From JACKCD01 sp041390905 (GTDB lineage: Bacteria; Chloroflexota; Anaerolineae; Promineifilales; Promineifilaceae), in NCBI GenBank assembly GCA_041390905.1, contig JAWKPA010000013.1, forward strand, positions 124,001 to 188,000: 64,000 nucleotides of DNA, in the 5' to 3' direction. The notes beneath the pieces are model-generated. The model searched no databases, had not been told where the DNA came from, and was given only the letters and a program-made list of their open reading frames with translations. This document shows, piece after piece, positions 51,351 to 61,303 of this stretch (position 1 is the first letter of the stretch; every line of letters begins with the position of its first letter). A program made the position numbers and the translations under genes.

Positions 51351-51737
51351 CTAGGGAACTGTGGGGACATTGTTACTCAGAATATCTTTGACACTCTGAA
51401 TCAACGTCTTGAAGCCAATGGGTTTGGTGAGATACAAATTTGCCCCCGCAAGCATCCCCTCCTCAATCGCATTCATGTGGGTTTTGGCACTGAGCATGAT
51501 GATAGGAATTTGAGCCGTTGTCTTATCGGCTCGAATGGCCTCACAAACGGCATAGCCGTTCATGTTGGGCATCATCACATCCAGTACAATTAAGTCTGGC
51601 AATGTCTGTTTTACCTTTTCCAAAGCGTCAATACCATCTTCAGCTTCAATAACGCTAAAGTTGGCGCGCTGCAACATCATGCGGAGCAAGTCGCGGGTCA
51701 TTGCTTCGTCGTCAACAACTAAGACAGTCCAATTCAC
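51351..51737 (-). CDS. Single-domain response regulator (receiver)
   Basis: 128 aa. Complete receiver: LVVDDEAMTRDLLRMML, phospho-acceptor in LIVLDVMMPNMNG, Ser in IIMLSAKT, Lys in LYLTKPIG. No output domain, no kinase alongside. Of the orphan CheY/DivK type. Confidence 0.92.
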   Translation of the reverse strand: MNWTVLVVDDEAMTRDLLRMMLQRANFSVIEAEDGIDALEKVKQTLPDLIVLDVMMPNMNGYAVCEAIRADKTTAQIPIIMLSAKTHMNAIEEGMLAGANLYLTKPIGFKTLIQSVKDILSNNVPTVP

Positions 51738-52017
51738 CTTTTTCTCCTATTTGCCTATACGTGCGAATGTATATTTTAATTGGACATAATACATCAATTT
51801 GGGATGCCCGTATGCCCTATTTTATGGCATCCTTGCCAGAATGCAATCCCCACAAGAATTTGGCTAAACCTTTTCACGGCACTTTCAGCCGAAAGCGGCA
51901 CAACGGCCGTTTTATTGTTATACTTTGCCAAGAATGGACGGGGGACGAAGATAGAAACACGGTTTCTCTCCTTTGTCCTCCCTTTGCGCTTATTCACACA
52001 CGTTGAGAAGGTAAATA

Positions 52018-53100
52018 ATGAAGCTAGGAATTATTGGTTTCCCCAGTTCGGGAAAGACAACGATTTTTAACGCCCTCACCCGTGGCGATGCCCCAACCGG
52101 GCAAAGCATGGGAGGGCGGTTTGATGTATTAACGGCCGTTGTAGACGTGCCAGATCCCCGCGTAGACAAACTTAGCCACATGTTCAACCCCAAAAAGACC
52201 ACCTACGCCCGCATCACCTACACCGACATTGCCGGGCTGCAAAAAGGCATGGGCGAAAGCGGCGGCATGAGCGGCCCCCTGCTCAACCATCTCGCCACCC
52301 TCGATGGCTTCGTCCACGTCGTGCGAGCCTTTGAAGACGAAATGGTGCCTCATCCCGACGATAAGGTTGACCCCCAGCGCGATTTGGAAGCACTGGACAC
52401 CGAATTCATTATTAACGATTTGGTTGTGGTCGAGCGGCGGCTGGAAAAAATTCGGGACGGGTTGCGAAAAGGGGCGGCCAAGGATAAGGCGGCAGCGCAG
52501 GCCGAGCAGGCACTTTTTGAACAGCTTTACGATGCCCTCTCCAACGAGCAGCGGCTGCGTGACCTCGATTTAGACGAAGAGCAGTTGAAAGGGCTGCGGG
52601 GCTATGGGCTGCTGACGCTGCGCCCGGTGCTGGTTATCATCAACATTGATGATTCCCAGGAAGAGGTGATACTGGATTATCCCCACAAACAGTCGGGCGT
52701 AGTCAACCTGCGTGGCAAGCTGGAGATGGAGCTGTCCCAGCTTGGGGATGATGAAGAGTCGCTGGCAATCTTTATGGATGAATATGGGGTGACAGAGCTA
52801 AGTCTGGACAAGGTAGTGCGCCATACCTATGACCTGATGGGGCTGCAATCGTTCTTTACCGTGGGGGAAGACGAGGTGCGGGCATGGACGATTGATCGCG
52901 GCGCAACGGCCGTTGACGCCGCTGGAACCATACACAGTGACCTTGCCAAAGGGTTTATCCGTGCCGAAACCATTCATTATGACGAACTAATGGCTCTGGG
53001 CAGCATGGCTGCTGCCCGCACGGCCGGCAAGCTGCGGCAAGAGGGCAAAACTTATTTAATGAAAGACGGCGATATTGTCAATGTGAAGTTTAACCTGTAG
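52018..53100 (+). CDS. ychF: YchF/OLA1-family ATPase
   Basis: 360 aa, Obg-related translation-factor-like P-loop protein that prefers ATP. GFPSSGKTT (7-15, P-loop), DIAGLQKG (G3), then a coiled insertion (VVVERRLEKIRDGLRKGA), the IINIDD segment in place of the NxxE/NKxD element, and a C-terminal TGS domain (LQSFFTVGEDEVRAWTIDRG ... KDGDIVNVKFNL). Ribosome-associated and redox-regulated in other bacteria. Full length for the family. aaggtaaata precedes the ATG. Confidence 0.93.
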   Translation: MKLGIIGFPSSGKTTIFNALTRGDAPTGQSMGGRFDVLTAVVDVPDPRVDKLSHMFNPKKTTYARITYTDIAGLQKGMGESGGMSGPLLNHLATLDGFVHVVRAFEDEMVPHPDDKVDPQRDLEALDTEFIINDLVVVERRLEKIRDGLRKGAAKDKAAAQAEQALFEQLYDALSNEQRLRDLDLDEEQLKGLRGYGLLTLRPVLVIINIDDSQEEVILDYPHKQSGVVNLRGKLEMELSQLGDDEESLAIFMDEYGVTELSLDKVVRHTYDLMGLQSFFTVGEDEVRAWTIDRGATAVDAAGTIHSDLAKGFIRAETIHYDELMALGSMAAARTAGKLRQEGKTYLMKDGDIVNVKFNL

Positions 53101-53149
53101 CTAGAGGAGATTTATACCGGACAAGGTCATAAAATCCCCTTTTGCTATT

Positions 53150-53217
53150 TGCAGGTAGCAGGTAGCAAGTGGCAAGTCTGGTTGGCAAACAGGACTTGCC
53201 ACTTGTTACTTGCCACT
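53150..53217. repeat. Inverted gcaagtc/gacttgc repeat with gtagcag heptamers
   Basis: gcaggtagcaggtagcaagt... and its inverse, with the inner part gttggcaaacaggacttgcc. It lies between ychF and the WD40 gene. Confidence 0.75.
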
Positions 53218-53328
53218 TTTGGCTGATAAAAAACGTTAGAAGACGGCCGTTGGCGCAGAATAGGAGGTTGCGACTATTCTCTCTAGTTCTTCTTTCCCAT
53301 ATAATTGGCTGAAGCGAGGTAGACAACA

Positions 53329-54204
53329 TTGAAACAAACAATAAACGCTCACATTAGCCGGATCAACGGCTTAACGGTTACGCCTGACGGGGAGTCACTC
53401 ATCACCGCTTCGTCAGATTATTTAATGAAAGTTTGGAACATTGCCACGGGCAAGCTGGTGCGGGAGCTGCGCGGTAACTTAAAGCCCATTCGTGGTGTAG
53501 CGGTTACGCCAGACGGCCAGACGCTGTTTTCAGCCGGGTATGACACCACCGTCAAAGTGTGGAATTTGGCGAATGGCGAATTGGTAAAGGCGATTGGTTG
53601 CCATGATGACTGGGTGCAAACGGTAACGCTGACCCCGGACGGTAAAACAGGCTTTTCGGGTTCATCGGATCAAACGATTCGTAGTTGGGCGACGAGCAAC
53701 GGCCGTTTATCCGCCACCACCCTCAAACACGACGGCTGGGTACGCGCTCTCAAGGTCACACCAAACGGCCGTTGGCTCTTCTCCGGCTCCTGGGACGAAA
53801 CCATCAAACGCTGGCCCATCAAAGGCAGCGAAAAACCCCTCGTCATCAAAGGCCACAGCAACGGCATCAATGATCTTGCCATCAGCAGCGACGGCCAGCG
53901 ACTTTACTCCGCCTCCGCCGACCAAACCATCAAGGTTTGGGACGTGGAAAGTGGTGAAGAATGCGCCACCCTGCAAGGCCACCGTCGCGCCGTGCAGGGC
54001 ATCGCCCTCACCCCCGATGATAAACACCTGGTTTCCGTCGGAGCCGATAAAATCGCCCTTCTCTGGGACCTTGCCACCGGGGAAGCTGTCCAAACCATCA
54101 AATTCTTCACCCCCCTTCTCTGCGTTACCCTCACCCCCAACGGCCAAACCGTCTTTGTGGGCGACGAAAACGGCCAGTTGCATTATTGGCCGCTTTCATC
54201 ATAA
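53329..54204 (+). CDS. WD40-repeat protein (seven-blade propeller)
   Basis: 291 aa; TTG 53329, with gaggt 9 nt upstream, is the best start. Seven repeats of about 42 residues, each with a TPDG/SDG strand and an SxD..IKVW or VWN turn; for instance HSNGINDLAISSDGQRLYS then SADQTIKVWDVESG. The number fits one closed propeller. A scaffold for protein contacts; partner unknown. No signal peptide. Confidence 0.92.
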   Translation: MKQTINAHISRINGLTVTPDGESLITASSDYLMKVWNIATGKLVRELRGNLKPIRGVAVTPDGQTLFSAGYDTTVKVWNLANGELVKAIGCHDDWVQTVTLTPDGKTGFSGSSDQTIRSWATSNGRLSATTLKHDGWVRALKVTPNGRWLFSGSWDETIKRWPIKGSEKPLVIKGHSNGINDLAISSDGQRLYSASADQTIKVWDVESGEECATLQGHRRAVQGIALTPDDKHLVSVGADKIALLWDLATGEAVQTIKFFTPLLCVTLTPNGQTVFVGDENGQLHYWPLSS

Positions 54205-54240
54205 TTACCCCTCGTTTATCCGCTTACCATTTTTATGCCG

Positions 54241-54304
54241 TATTGCGTGTTACGTATTGCGTCTTTTCTAGGCAATACGCAATACGCAATACGCAATACG
54301 TGTT
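54241..54304. repeat. Heptamer repeats gcaatac, inverted pair
   Basis: attgcgtgttacgtattgcg is followed by aggcaatacgcaatacgcaa, ending at the Tex start. Same unit as at 2376. Confidence 0.8.
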
Positions 54305-56440
54305 ATGAGTTACGCAGAAAAAATTGCCCAGGAGCTAAATTTACGGCCGTTTCAGGCCACCGCCGCCATCGAACTGCTAGACGACGGCAACACCCTCCCC
54401 TTCATTGCCCGCTACCGCAAAGAAGCCACCGGCAGCCTGGATGAAGAACAGCTACGCGCCCTGCAAGACCGCCTCAAACAACTCCGTACCCTTGATGACC
54501 GACGCGAAACCATTTTGGCCGCCATCGAAGAGCAAGGCAAACTAACCGACGATCTGCGGCAGCGGCTGCTGGCCGCCGAAACGGCTACCGAACTGGAAGA
54601 CCTGTACCAGCCATACAAGAAAAAGCGGCGCACCCGCGCCAGCATCGCCAAAGAAAAAGGACTGCAACCCCTTGCCGACCTCATCACCATGCAGCTTTTG
54701 ACCCGCCAAAATGAGGCGCAAATCGCCGCCCCCTTCCTGACTGACGAGGTGCCGACGGCCGAAGAAGCATTGGCCGGTGCCCGCGACATCGTAGCGGAAA
54801 CGATTAGCGATGATGCCAACGTGCGCCAGGCGGTGCGGGAAAAAGCATTGCAGTGGGGGCTGCTGCAAACGCAGAAGATTGAGGATGCCGCCGACGAGCG
54901 CAACACCTACGCCCTTTACTACGAATTTGAGCAGCGCATTGACCGCCTGCGGCCGCACCAGGTGCTGGCAATCAACCGGGGGGAAACGGAGAAGATTTTG
55001 CGCGTCAAGGTGGAGGTGTCGGAGCGGGATTGGCTGATTCCGGTGCGGCAGCATTACCGCCCCGACCGCCGTTCGCCGCTGGCAACCCAGCTACAATTGG
55101 CAATGGACGATGCCGCCAAGCGGCTGCTGCTGCCCGCCATTGAGCGCGATGTGCGCCGCACCCTGTCGGAACAGGCCGAAAGCCACGCCATCGCCGTTTT
55201 TGGCACCAATTTGCGCGGGCTGCTGACCCAGCCGCCGCTGGCCGAACAGGTGGTGTTGGCAATTGACCCGGCGTACCGCACCGGCTGCAAAATCGCCATT
55301 GTGGACGCAACGGGCAAGGTGCTGGACACGGGTACCATTTACCCCCACGCGCCGCAAAACAAGCGCAGCGAGGCGATGGCAAGCCTGGGCCGCTGGGTGC
55401 AGCAGCAGCGGGTGACGCTGATTGCCATCGGCAACGGCACCGCCTCGCGGGAAACAGAGCAAATGGTGGCGGAATTTATCCAGCAGCAGGGGGGGCAACT
55501 GCATTACCTGATGGTTAACGAGGCTGGGGCGAGTGTCTACAGTGCCAGCCCGTTGGCGCGGGCAGAGCTGCCGGATCTGGATGTGACGATTCGCGGGGCG
55601 GTTTCGATTGGGCGACGGGTGCAGGATCCGCTGGCGGAACTGGTAAAGATTGACCCGAAATCTATCGGCGTGGGGCTGTACCAGCATGATGTGAACCAGA
55701 ATGAGCTTTCGGAGGCGCTGGCGGGGGTGGTGGAGACGGTGGTGAACCGGGTGGGGGTGGATGTGAACACGGCTTCCCCGGCGCTGTTGACCTATGTGGC
55801 GGGGATTGGGCCGAAGTTGGCGGAGAAGATTGTGGCGCACCGGGATGAAAACGGCCGTTTTCCCACCCGTCAATCGCTGCTCAAAGTCTCAGGGTTGGGG
55901 GCAAAGGCATTTGAACAGGCGGCCGGCTTCCTGCGCGTGCGCGATGGCGACAACCCGCTAGATGCCAGTGCCATTCACCCGGAAAGCTATGGCGTAGCAA
56001 CGGCCGTTTTACAACGCGCCCGCCTCTCCCTCAACACCCCACCCGCCGAACGCGAGGCTCCGCTGACCCAATTTCAGCAAAAAACCCCGCTTGATACCCT
56101 GGCAACCGAGCTAAAAACAGGCGTTCCCACCCTCAAAGACATTTTTGAGCAGCTTGTGCGCCCCGGCCGCGACCCCCGCGAAGAGATGCCGCCGCCCATT
56201 TTACGCAGCGACGTGCTGGCAATGGAAGATTTGCAGGCCGGCATGGTGCTGCACGGCACGGTACGCAATGTGGTGGACTTTGGCGCATTTGTAGACATCG
56301 GTGTAAAGCAGGATGGCCTGCTCCACCGCACCCAAATCCCGCGCCGCACGGAGCTAAACGTGGGGGATGTGATTGAGGTTGCCATTTTGAGCGTGGACGT
56401 GGAGCGCAAGCGGATTAGTTTGGGCTGGGTGGACGAGTAA
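54305..56440 (+). CDS. tex: Tex-family RNA-binding transcription accessory protein
   Basis: 711 aa. N-terminal Tex domain (FIARYRKEATGSLDEEQLRA, YKKKRRTRASIAKEKGLQPL), YqgF-like RNase fold (LAIDPAYRTGCKIAIVD), HhH pair (VAGIGPKLAEKIVAHRDENG), C-terminal S1 domain (MVLHGTVRNVVDFGAFVDIG, KQDGLLHR). Length and order match the family. Starts at ATG after the heptamer repeat; a ribosome site is not clear. It binds RNA and is important for transcript stability in other bacteria. Confidence 0.95.
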   Translation: MSYAEKIAQELNLRPFQATAAIELLDDGNTLPFIARYRKEATGSLDEEQLRALQDRLKQLRTLDDRRETILAAIEEQGKLTDDLRQRLLAAETATELEDLYQPYKKKRRTRASIAKEKGLQPLADLITMQLLTRQNEAQIAAPFLTDEVPTAEEALAGARDIVAETISDDANVRQAVREKALQWGLLQTQKIEDAADERNTYALYYEFEQRIDRLRPHQVLAINRGETEKILRVKVEVSERDWLIPVRQHYRPDRRSPLATQLQLAMDDAAKRLLLPAIERDVRRTLSEQAESHAIAVFGTNLRGLLTQPPLAEQVVLAIDPAYRTGCKIAIVDATGKVLDTGTIYPHAPQNKRSEAMASLGRWVQQQRVTLIAIGNGTASRETEQMVAEFIQQQGGQLHYLMVNEAGASVYSASPLARAELPDLDVTIRGAVSIGRRVQDPLAELVKIDPKSIGVGLYQHDVNQNELSEALAGVVETVVNRVGVDVNTASPALLTYVAGIGPKLAEKIVAHRDENGRFPTRQSLLKVSGLGAKAFEQAAGFLRVRDGDNPLDASAIHPESYGVATAVLQRARLSLNTPPAEREAPLTQFQQKTPLDTLATELKTGVPTLKDIFEQLVRPGRDPREEMPPPILRSDVLAMEDLQAGMVLHGTVRNVVDFGAFVDIGVKQDGLLHRTQIPRRTELNVGDVIEVAILSVDVERKRISLGWVDE

Positions 56441-56515
56441 ACCTGCATAGATGCGCGGATGACGCGGATTTGAGCAGATTAAACGGATTTTGGCGGTGTT
56501 ATTGACGTTTTGCCC

Positions 56516-56544
56516 TTGACAACCACCACAATGAGAGTGATGCT
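56516..56544 (+). promoter_or_regulatory. Candidate promoter for the PEP-synthase-like gene
   Basis: TTGACA at 56516, 17 bp, GATGCT at 56539. The -35 is perfect, the -10 poor. It lies 25 bp before the start codon, with aaagga between. Confidence 0.4.
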
Positions 56545-56568
56545 TATCTTCTAACAAAGGATAAGCCC

Positions 56569-59244
56569 ATGAAAAAACCAGCCTTCCTGGTAAAGTCAGA
56601 ATACGTGCTGCCATTCAGTGCCATTTCGGCGGCTGATTTGCCGCGTGTGGGGGGCAAGGGAGCCAATTTGGGGGAAATGACGCAGGCGGGGCTGCCGGTG
56701 CCCCCCGGATTTTGCGTCACCACCGCCGCTTTTCGCGCCTTTATGACCCACGACCCCGGCGTGGCCGACATTTACGACCAGCTTGCCACCCTGACGGCCG
56801 ACGACCTGGAACGGGTGCGGCAAGTTGGGGCAACGGTGCGCGAGCGATTAACGGCCGTTTCCATTCCCCAGCCCATCGCCCAAGCTGTCATGGCCGCCTG
56901 GCAAGCCGCCGGAACCAGCCACGCCTACGCCATTCGCTCCAGCGCCACCGCCGAAGATTTGCCCACCGCTTCCTTTGCCGGGCAGCAAGACACCTACCTC
57001 AACATCATCGGCCAGGAAGCCCTGCTGGAACACGTCCGCCGCTGCTGGGTCTCGCTCTTCACCGACCGCGCCATTTTGTACCGCATCCAAAACGGCTTTG
57101 ACCACCACGACGTTGCCCTGTCGGTGGTTGTGCAGCAAATGGTGCTGCCTACCGTTTCCGGCATTTTGTTCACCGCCGACCCCGTTAGCGGCCACCGCCA
57201 CATCGCCACCATTGATGCCAGCTACGGGCTGGGCGAGGCGTTGGTTTCTGGCATCGTCTCCGCCGATTTGTACAAGGTGGACAAGCGCAGCCTGGCCGTG
57301 GTGGGCACGACCATTGCCGACAAGCAGGTGGCAATACGGCCGCTGCCCGGTGGCGGCACGCAGCAAGAAGCAGTGGGTGAAGCCGACCGTACCCGCCGCG
57401 TGCTGGACGACGGCCAACTGCGTCAGCTTACCGACCTAGGCAACCGTGTCGAAAGCCATTACCAGCAACCGCAGGACATCGAATGGGCGATTGCCGACGA
57501 CACCCTTTACCTGCTGCAAACCCGCCCCATCACCTCGCTCTACCCGTTGCCCCAGCCGCGCCCCACCGATGACTCCCTCCATCTTTACGTCAGCTTTAAC
57601 CACGCCCAGGTGATGACTGACCCCATTTCGCCGATGGGGCAGGCGGTGTGGCGGTTGCTGCTCCCCTTTGGCAAAGCGGCAGGGCAGGAACAGCAGTATA
57701 ACCCCTACATGCCCAGTGCCGGGGGGCGGCTGTATATTGATGCCTCGCCGCTGCTGCGCCACCCGGTCATGGGGCGGCAATTCTCCAAAATGCTGCAAAT
57801 TGCCGACCCGCTGATTAGCCAGGGGATTCAAGCGATTTTGTCGCGGCCGGAAGTGCAGGCACAAACCAACCGCAGCAACCGAGCCGCTACCCGCACCCTG
57901 CTGCGGATGATGCTGCCGATTATGGTGAGAATGCAGCGGCAGTTGTGGTGGGGGGTGCCAGAAACGGCCGTTTCCGACATCACCCACAACACCCGGCAGC
58001 AGCTAGATGATTTACAGCGTGCGCTCGATGCGGCCGCCCCCGGTGCTGACCGATTGCGCGTGGTGCAACAACTTATCAGTACCGTCTTTTTGCCCCTCGT
58101 GCTAACCCTGCCCCCTTACCTCATCGCGGGCATGGTGGCAAAAGGGCTGCTGGGGCGCGTGGTGGGGCGGCGCGCCAACCCCGCCGATTTGGATGCCCTT
58201 CAGCGGGGGCTGGTGGGCAACGTCACCACCGAAATGGATTTGGCCGTCGGCGATTTGGCCGATTTGCTGCGGAAGCTGCCCGCTTCCCACCCCTTCCGCA
58301 GCGGCGAAACGGACGAACTGCCGGCCGAACCTACGTTTCAGGCGGCCTGGCAGGTGTTTTTGCAAAAATATGGGATGCGCGGGCCGGGCGAAATTGATAT
58401 TGCTCGCCCGCGCTGGCAGGATGACCCCCGTTCGCTGCTGCAAGTCATTCGTGCCAACGGGCAGCATGAGGTAGCGGGGCAGCACCGCCGTCATTTTCAA
58501 AAGTTAATCGCCGAGGCGGAACAGGCGGGGGAACGGCTGGTGGCGGCGGCGCAGCATGGGCTGCTGGGTGGGATGAAAGCCAAGCTAGCGCGGCGGCTGG
58601 TGCGGGCGATGCGCGGCTATTTAGCCATGCGGGAGCATCCGAAATATTTTTTGGTGCAGTTTTTGGACATGGTGCGGGTGGTGCTGGAGGAAACGGCCGT
58701 TTTCCTCCACCAACAAAACCGCCTTGACACCCTCGACGACATCTGGTACCTCGACCTGCTGGAACTCATTGCTGCCCTGGAGCAGCCCAATACCGATTTG
58801 CGCCCCCGCATCCAGCAACGCCGCGCCGACTATCGCCGCTTTGACCACCTCACTCCGCCCCGCGTTGTCACCAGCGACGGCGAAATTCCGACCGTGCAGT
58901 TCGCTAACAGCCAGATGCCCGCCGGGGCGTTGGCGGGCAACCCCGTTTCCACTGGGGTTGTCGAAGGCATTGCCCACGTAGTGCGTGACCCAGCGCAAGA
59001 AATGCTGGCTCCCGGCGAGATTTTGGTCGCGCCCTTCACCGACCCTGGCTGGACACCGCTGTTTATCAACGCTGCCGGGCTGGTGATGGAAGTGGGGGGG
59101 CTAATGACCCACGGTTCGGTTGTGGCGCGAGAATACGGCATTCCGGCTGTGGTGGGGGTACCCGAAGCCACCCGCCGCATCCAAACGGGGCAGCGGGTGC
59201 GGGTGCATGGGGATGGGGGCTACGTGGAGATATTGGACAAGTAA
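56569..59244 (+). CDS. Phosphoenolpyruvate synthase / rifampin phosphotransferase-like enzyme
   Basis: 891 aa. N-terminal ATP-grasp PEP/pyruvate-binding domain (VGGKGANLGEMTQAGLPVPP, AIRSSATAEDLPTASFAGQQ, LYLLQTRPITSL), a large central domain (about 330-780) without the PEP-synthase barrel motifs, and a C-terminal swivelling His domain with H848 in GGLMTHGSVVAREYGIPAV. The THGSVVAREYG form and the total size match rifampin phosphotransferase (RPH) better than PEP synthase. Substrate not provable by reading; a different alcohol or drug is possible. Confidence 0.82.
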   Translation: MKKPAFLVKSEYVLPFSAISAADLPRVGGKGANLGEMTQAGLPVPPGFCVTTAAFRAFMTHDPGVADIYDQLATLTADDLERVRQVGATVRERLTAVSIPQPIAQAVMAAWQAAGTSHAYAIRSSATAEDLPTASFAGQQDTYLNIIGQEALLEHVRRCWVSLFTDRAILYRIQNGFDHHDVALSVVVQQMVLPTVSGILFTADPVSGHRHIATIDASYGLGEALVSGIVSADLYKVDKRSLAVVGTTIADKQVAIRPLPGGGTQQEAVGEADRTRRVLDDGQLRQLTDLGNRVESHYQQPQDIEWAIADDTLYLLQTRPITSLYPLPQPRPTDDSLHLYVSFNHAQVMTDPISPMGQAVWRLLLPFGKAAGQEQQYNPYMPSAGGRLYIDASPLLRHPVMGRQFSKMLQIADPLISQGIQAILSRPEVQAQTNRSNRAATRTLLRMMLPIMVRMQRQLWWGVPETAVSDITHNTRQQLDDLQRALDAAAPGADRLRVVQQLISTVFLPLVLTLPPYLIAGMVAKGLLGRVVGRRANPADLDALQRGLVGNVTTEMDLAVGDLADLLRKLPASHPFRSGETDELPAEPTFQAAWQVFLQKYGMRGPGEIDIARPRWQDDPRSLLQVIRANGQHEVAGQHRRHFQKLIAEAEQAGERLVAAAQHGLLGGMKAKLARRLVRAMRGYLAMREHPKYFLVQFLDMVRVVLEETAVFLHQQNRLDTLDDIWYLDLLELIAALEQPNTDLRPRIQQRRADYRRFDHLTPPRVVTSDGEIPTVQFANSQMPAGALAGNPVSTGVVEGIAHVVRDPAQEMLAPGEILVAPFTDPGWTPLFINAAGLVMEVGGLMTHGSVVAREYGIPAVVGVPEATRRIQTGQRVRVHGDGGYVEILDK

Positions 59245-59279
59245 CAAGTTGCAGGTGGCAAGTCGCTTGCAGTAACTGA

Positions 59280-59375
59280 CTTAGGAACGAGGATTAAATA
59301 AGTTACGCAAGAAGTTCAACTTCTCAAAAGAAGTTGAACTTCTAAATGGGCAAGTTATTTAATTTCCATTCCTTA
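59280..59375. repeat. Full-length MITE-like palindromic element
   Basis: Core palindrome at 59310-59343, with outer arms taggaacgaggattaaataa (left) and, in inverse, taatttccattcctta (right), each of about 25 bp and imperfectly complementary. This is the most complete form of the family in the window and shows its likely full boundaries. Confidence 0.8.
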
Positions 59376-59389
59376 CCACCTGCTACCTG

Positions 59390-60448
59390 CTAAATTTCGT
59401 AGGCAAAGTGGACGAGATAGCTTAGATAGATGGCACCGTCGCTTTGCTCAATGCCGATGACCCAACTGCCCCAATCAAATTCGATGGCGTCGGGGAGGGG
59501 GTTGCGTTTCAGGGTGTAGAAGTTGACCGCTTCATAACCATCGGGGAGCCGAACCAGCCCGGCGGTGTTGCCATGGAGGATGATGTTGCAGCCGCTTTCG
59601 TCGGCCGCCAACAGGTCTTGAACCAGCATCGGCTGGATTTGTTCGGTAAAGGAGCCAACCCAGGGCAAGCCACTGCCGTCATGGACACCCCAATCGTAGC
59701 TGGTGGGGCTGCTGTAGATGGTGTCCAATTCGCTGCGGCTAAGACGCACTTCGGGGTTCCACCAGCTTGTGCGAACGCGCAGACCGCGTTCAGGGTGGAC
59801 AAGCCGCGCCAGGGCAGTGCTGTCCTGGTTGCCAACGGCCGTTTTTAACGCTGCCACCAGTTCATCCACCGCTTCATTGCTGCAAAACGCTGTCTCATTG
59901 AGCATGGGGGTGAGAAAACGGCCGTTTACCCAGCCGCGCATTCCCCCCTTTTGCATCTCAACCCAGGTGGAGCCAGCAACCTGCGCCGTGGCCCCCGTCA
60001 GCGTAATCCCCGTGTCGGTTGCCGCCAGGGTGCCGACCACGCCATTGTTGACCCCGGCTCCGCTGCGGACATTTAGCACGTCGTTGCTTTCCACAAAGGC
60101 TACGCGGTAGCTGTTGTTGCTGGCGATGGGCGGAACGGCCGTTGGCAGCGGTGAGGATTGTTCGGCCATGGCCGTGGCCGTGGCGTTGCCATTTTGTATT
60201 GGGTCAAGCTGCCGGGCTGGCGTGGCGGTGACGGCCGGCAGTGATGGCACTGTGGGGAAAGAGGTGGGCGTGGCGCGGGGTGGAGCCGCTGCCGTGGGCA
60301 GTGCCTGCACCATGTCGGTGATGGCGGTGGGAACTACGAGCGTGGCGGCTGGCTCGGGAGCCAGCGCTCCGCAGGCGGTGCCAAAAACGAGCAGCAGCAA
60401 GGCTGCTATTGTGCTAAGTTGTGCTGAAAGCAAGGTTTTTGTGTTCAA
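59390..60448 (-). CDS. Lipoprotein with bacterial SH3 domain
   Basis: 352 aa. Lipobox VFGTAC at residues 22-27 after the hydrophobic LSTIAALLLL signal; a Pro/Thr/Ala linker; an SH3_3 domain (VLNVRSGAGVNNGVVGTLAA, EMQKGGMRGWVNGRFL); then a C-terminal domain of about 150 residues that I do not recognise (ALARLVHPERGLRVR). Exported and membrane-anchored, perhaps binding the cell surface. Confidence 0.85.
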   Translation of the reverse strand: MNTKTLLSAQLSTIAALLLLVFGTACGALAPEPAATLVVPTAITDMVQALPTAAAPPRATPTSFPTVPSLPAVTATPARQLDPIQNGNATATAMAEQSSPLPTAVPPIASNNSYRVAFVESNDVLNVRSGAGVNNGVVGTLAATDTGITLTGATAQVAGSTWVEMQKGGMRGWVNGRFLTPMLNETAFCSNEAVDELVAALKTAVGNQDSTALARLVHPERGLRVRTSWWNPEVRLSRSELDTIYSSPTSYDWGVHDGSGLPWVGSFTEQIQPMLVQDLLAADESGCNIILHGNTAGLVRLPDGYEAVNFYTLKRNPLPDAIEFDWGSWVIGIEQSDGAIYLSYLVHFAYEI

Positions 60449-60828
60449 GACAGATACCCCTTCTGATTAACAATACGGTGACGATACAACAAATTTTCCG
60501 CCACACACAGTTATTAAACGGGAAAACGGCCGTTTTGGTTCCGAATTTCACGGGGAATTTATTGGTTATAAGTTGCAAGTAGCAGGTGGCAAGTCCTGTT
60601 TGCCGACCAGACTTGCTGCCTGCCATTTGTGCTACCTGCAAACGAGAGCAGTCACTTTATGACCTCGATTGGCCTATCCTCTTTCAGCAATGCTACAGGG
60701 ATTGCCGCAACCGTTCGTGTGGCTCATTCATAAGGACGATGGGCAATTGCCCACCACGAAGAATGAAAATAGGACGCTGATTGACCTGATTTTCCTGATC
60801 AGGTTAATCGGTCAAATCTGCGTCCTAT
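60449..60828. other. Gap with AACGGCCGTT and two inverted repeats, no gene
   Basis: Contains AACGGCCGTT within ggaaaacggccgttttgg (about 60520-60540), an inverted gcaagtc repeat (60559-60640) and an inverted ggacgc...gcgtcc repeat (60772-60830) that acts as a hairpin before the VOC gene's end. No credible coding frame. Confidence 0.6.
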
Positions 60829-61227
60829 TTACATCGGAGCGAACAGATCAATCAAATTGCCGTCCGGGTCAACCACAATGGCATAGCGCTGCCCCCAAAA
60901 CGCATCCCAGGGTGGCTTTTGGCCTTCGTACCCTGCGGCGATGATGTTGTTGTAGATCTTGTCAACTTCGTCCGCATTGGTACACAAAAAGGCCATCCCC
61001 ATGCGGTGGCCGCTGGGTGGGTGCCATTCACCGTGAATGCTTTCCATCAGTGCTACTGTGTCCCACGCCAGCCGAAAGCCACCCGGCGTTTTGTACTCCA
61101 CGTGCGCTTCCGCGTCAGCCTCGGCCGGAATATCCAGCCCCAACAGTCGGTAGAAGGCCAGTGCCTTGCCCATATCCTGCACAATGATGCCCACTAAATC
61201 AGGTGTTGCCATTGTTCCTCCAAACAA
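60829..61227 (-). CDS. VOC (glyoxalase/bleomycin-resistance fold) protein
   Basis: 132 aa, two betaalphabetabetabeta units: DLVGIIVQDMGKALAFYRLL at the start and DAFWGQRYAIVVDPDGNLID at the end. The metal-binding positions are not clearly the glyoxalase I set, so function is open (dioxygenase, resistance or unknown). gaggaacaatggca precedes the start on the minus strand. Confidence 0.88.
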   Translation of the reverse strand: MFGGTMATPDLVGIIVQDMGKALAFYRLLGLDIPAEADAEAHVEYKTPGGFRLAWDTVALMESIHGEWHPPSGHRMGMAFLCTNADEVDKIYNNIIAAGYEGQKPPWDAFWGQRYAIVVDPDGNLIDLFAPM

Positions 61228-61303
61228 ATACGTGTTTAATCAAGCCAGTAGAGGCGTATCGCATACGCCCTTGTCAACCCAGATTGTTATTATATGAGGA
61301 GAT

